Assembly: GCA_035772405.1 (NCBI GenBank)
Contig: JAYKKM010000373.1
Span: 671,501 to 735,500 of the forward strand
Direction: 5' to 3'
DNA: 64,000 bases
DNA from: Chrysogorgia sp. JL179-B06
Taxonomy: Eukaryota; Cnidaria; Anthozoa; Scleralcyonacea; Chrysogorgiidae
Shown: positions 63,901 through 64,000 of the stretch, in pieces
How the letters are laid out: each line of letters opens with the position of its first letter
Numbering within the stretch: the first letter of the stretch is position 1
Translations under genes and position numbers: made by a program
Notes under the pieces: generated by a model
Databases searched by the model: none
Told to the model about the DNA's origin: nothing
Seen by the model: the letters and a program-made list of their open reading frames with translations, nothing else

Positions 63901-64000
63901 AGCAAATACAAGGCATCGACGAGCAAATACAAGGCATCAACGAGCAAATACAAGGCATTGACTATCAAATACAAGGCATTGACGAGCAAATACAAGGCAT
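48960..64000 (+). repeat. right-hand family with a recurrent ~483-bp module
   Basis: A module of 23 monomers that includes AATACGATGC, AACGTATTTATGAGC, AAATAGAAGG, GACGAGCAGATACAAAGC, CATAAAAGG, GGCAATGACG and CCAATTACAGGGC starts at about 48963, 50811, 53100, 55800, 60042 and 62667. Successive offsets are 1848, 2289, 2700, 4242 and 2625 bp, so the module is reused in different longer contexts. Confidence 0.85.
55723..62222 (+). repeat. 4242-bp (202-monomer) higher-order repeat, two copies
   Basis: About 55,723-57,980 and 59,965-62,222 match at a constant offset of 4242 bp, an exact multiple of 21. An 1,113-bp part of it (56598-57710 and 60840-61952) also occurs at 58362-59474, giving three nearly identical copies at steps of 1764 and 2478 bp. 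Confidence 0.9.

Larger units (their letters stand above)
11350..64000 (+). repeat. giant 21-bp tandem repeat array (minisatellite/satellite)
   Basis: About 52.65 kb, near 2,500 monomers, continuing past the right edge. The common monomer is GAC followed by GAGCAAATACAAGGCATT; it has 9 A, 5 G, 4 C and 3 T, so the plus strand is purine-rich. Frequent variants are GACTAGC, ATCGACG, ATCAACG, GATGAGC, GACAAGC, AGTAAATAC, AATGCA/AACGCA for AAGGCA, and CCAATTAC. Some units are 20 or 22 bp, such as GACGAACAATACAAGG and TATCAAATAAAGG, and these shift phase. There is no unique insertion anywhere. Two strand-symmetric frames stay open for hundreds of codons only because 21 is a multiple of three. It looks like a large satellite or minisatellite block; centromeric, subtelomeric or interstitial location cannot be told from here. 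Confidence 0.99.

Noticed and set aside
11350..64000. CRISPR array
   Set aside because: Repeats are directly adjacent with no unique spacers, and the context is animal retrotransposon and MITE DNA.

Overview
The window is eukaryotic and almost certainly animal non-coding DNA. It contains a Ty3/gypsy-type pol fragment, several MITE-like and foldback elements and TTAGGG-like stretches. A very large 21-bp tandem array fills the last 82%. The MITE at about 10.6-10.85 kb resembles a hairpin family I associate with marine invertebrates such as cnidarians. That is recall, not proof, so the species stays open. I find no intact host protein gene and no confident RNA gene.

Layout. (1) 1-2857: the 3' half of a Ty3/gypsy-like LTR retrotransposon. 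It runs from the end of reverse transcriptase through RNase H and a DD35E integrase to a polypurine tract and a candidate short 3' LTR. One frameshift near 503-511 breaks pol. (2) 2858-11349: AT-rich intergenic DNA built from old repeats. It holds two diverged copies of an interspersed repeat (about 3.7-4.4 and 6.34-6.74 kb), an inverted repeat with ~460-bp arms (4478-5600), a ~300-bp foldback (7189-7497), a 470-bp hAT-like MITE with a near-perfect 8-bp target duplication (9118-9587), a hairpin MITE (10591-10853) and simple repeats. (3) 11350-64000: an uninterrupted array of about 2,500 monomers of 21 bp (core GAGCAAATACAAGGCATT preceded by a variable GAC). It starts abruptly and runs off the right edge.

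The array has internal order. Higher-order repeats recur at 672 bp (32 monomers), 737 bp, 4387/4388 bp, 4553 bp and 4242 bp (202 monomers). Eight blocks are in reverse orientation and look like deletion derivatives of one monomer palindrome whose fullest copy lies at 40669-41070. Main monomer variants are those expected from CpG decay. Because 21 is divisible by three, five of six frames of the consensus are open. This yields long low-information reading frames on both strands that I do not regard as genes.

The parts do not form a pathway. The biological interest is the structure and evolution of the giant array: its edge, palindromes, CpG decay and nested amplification.
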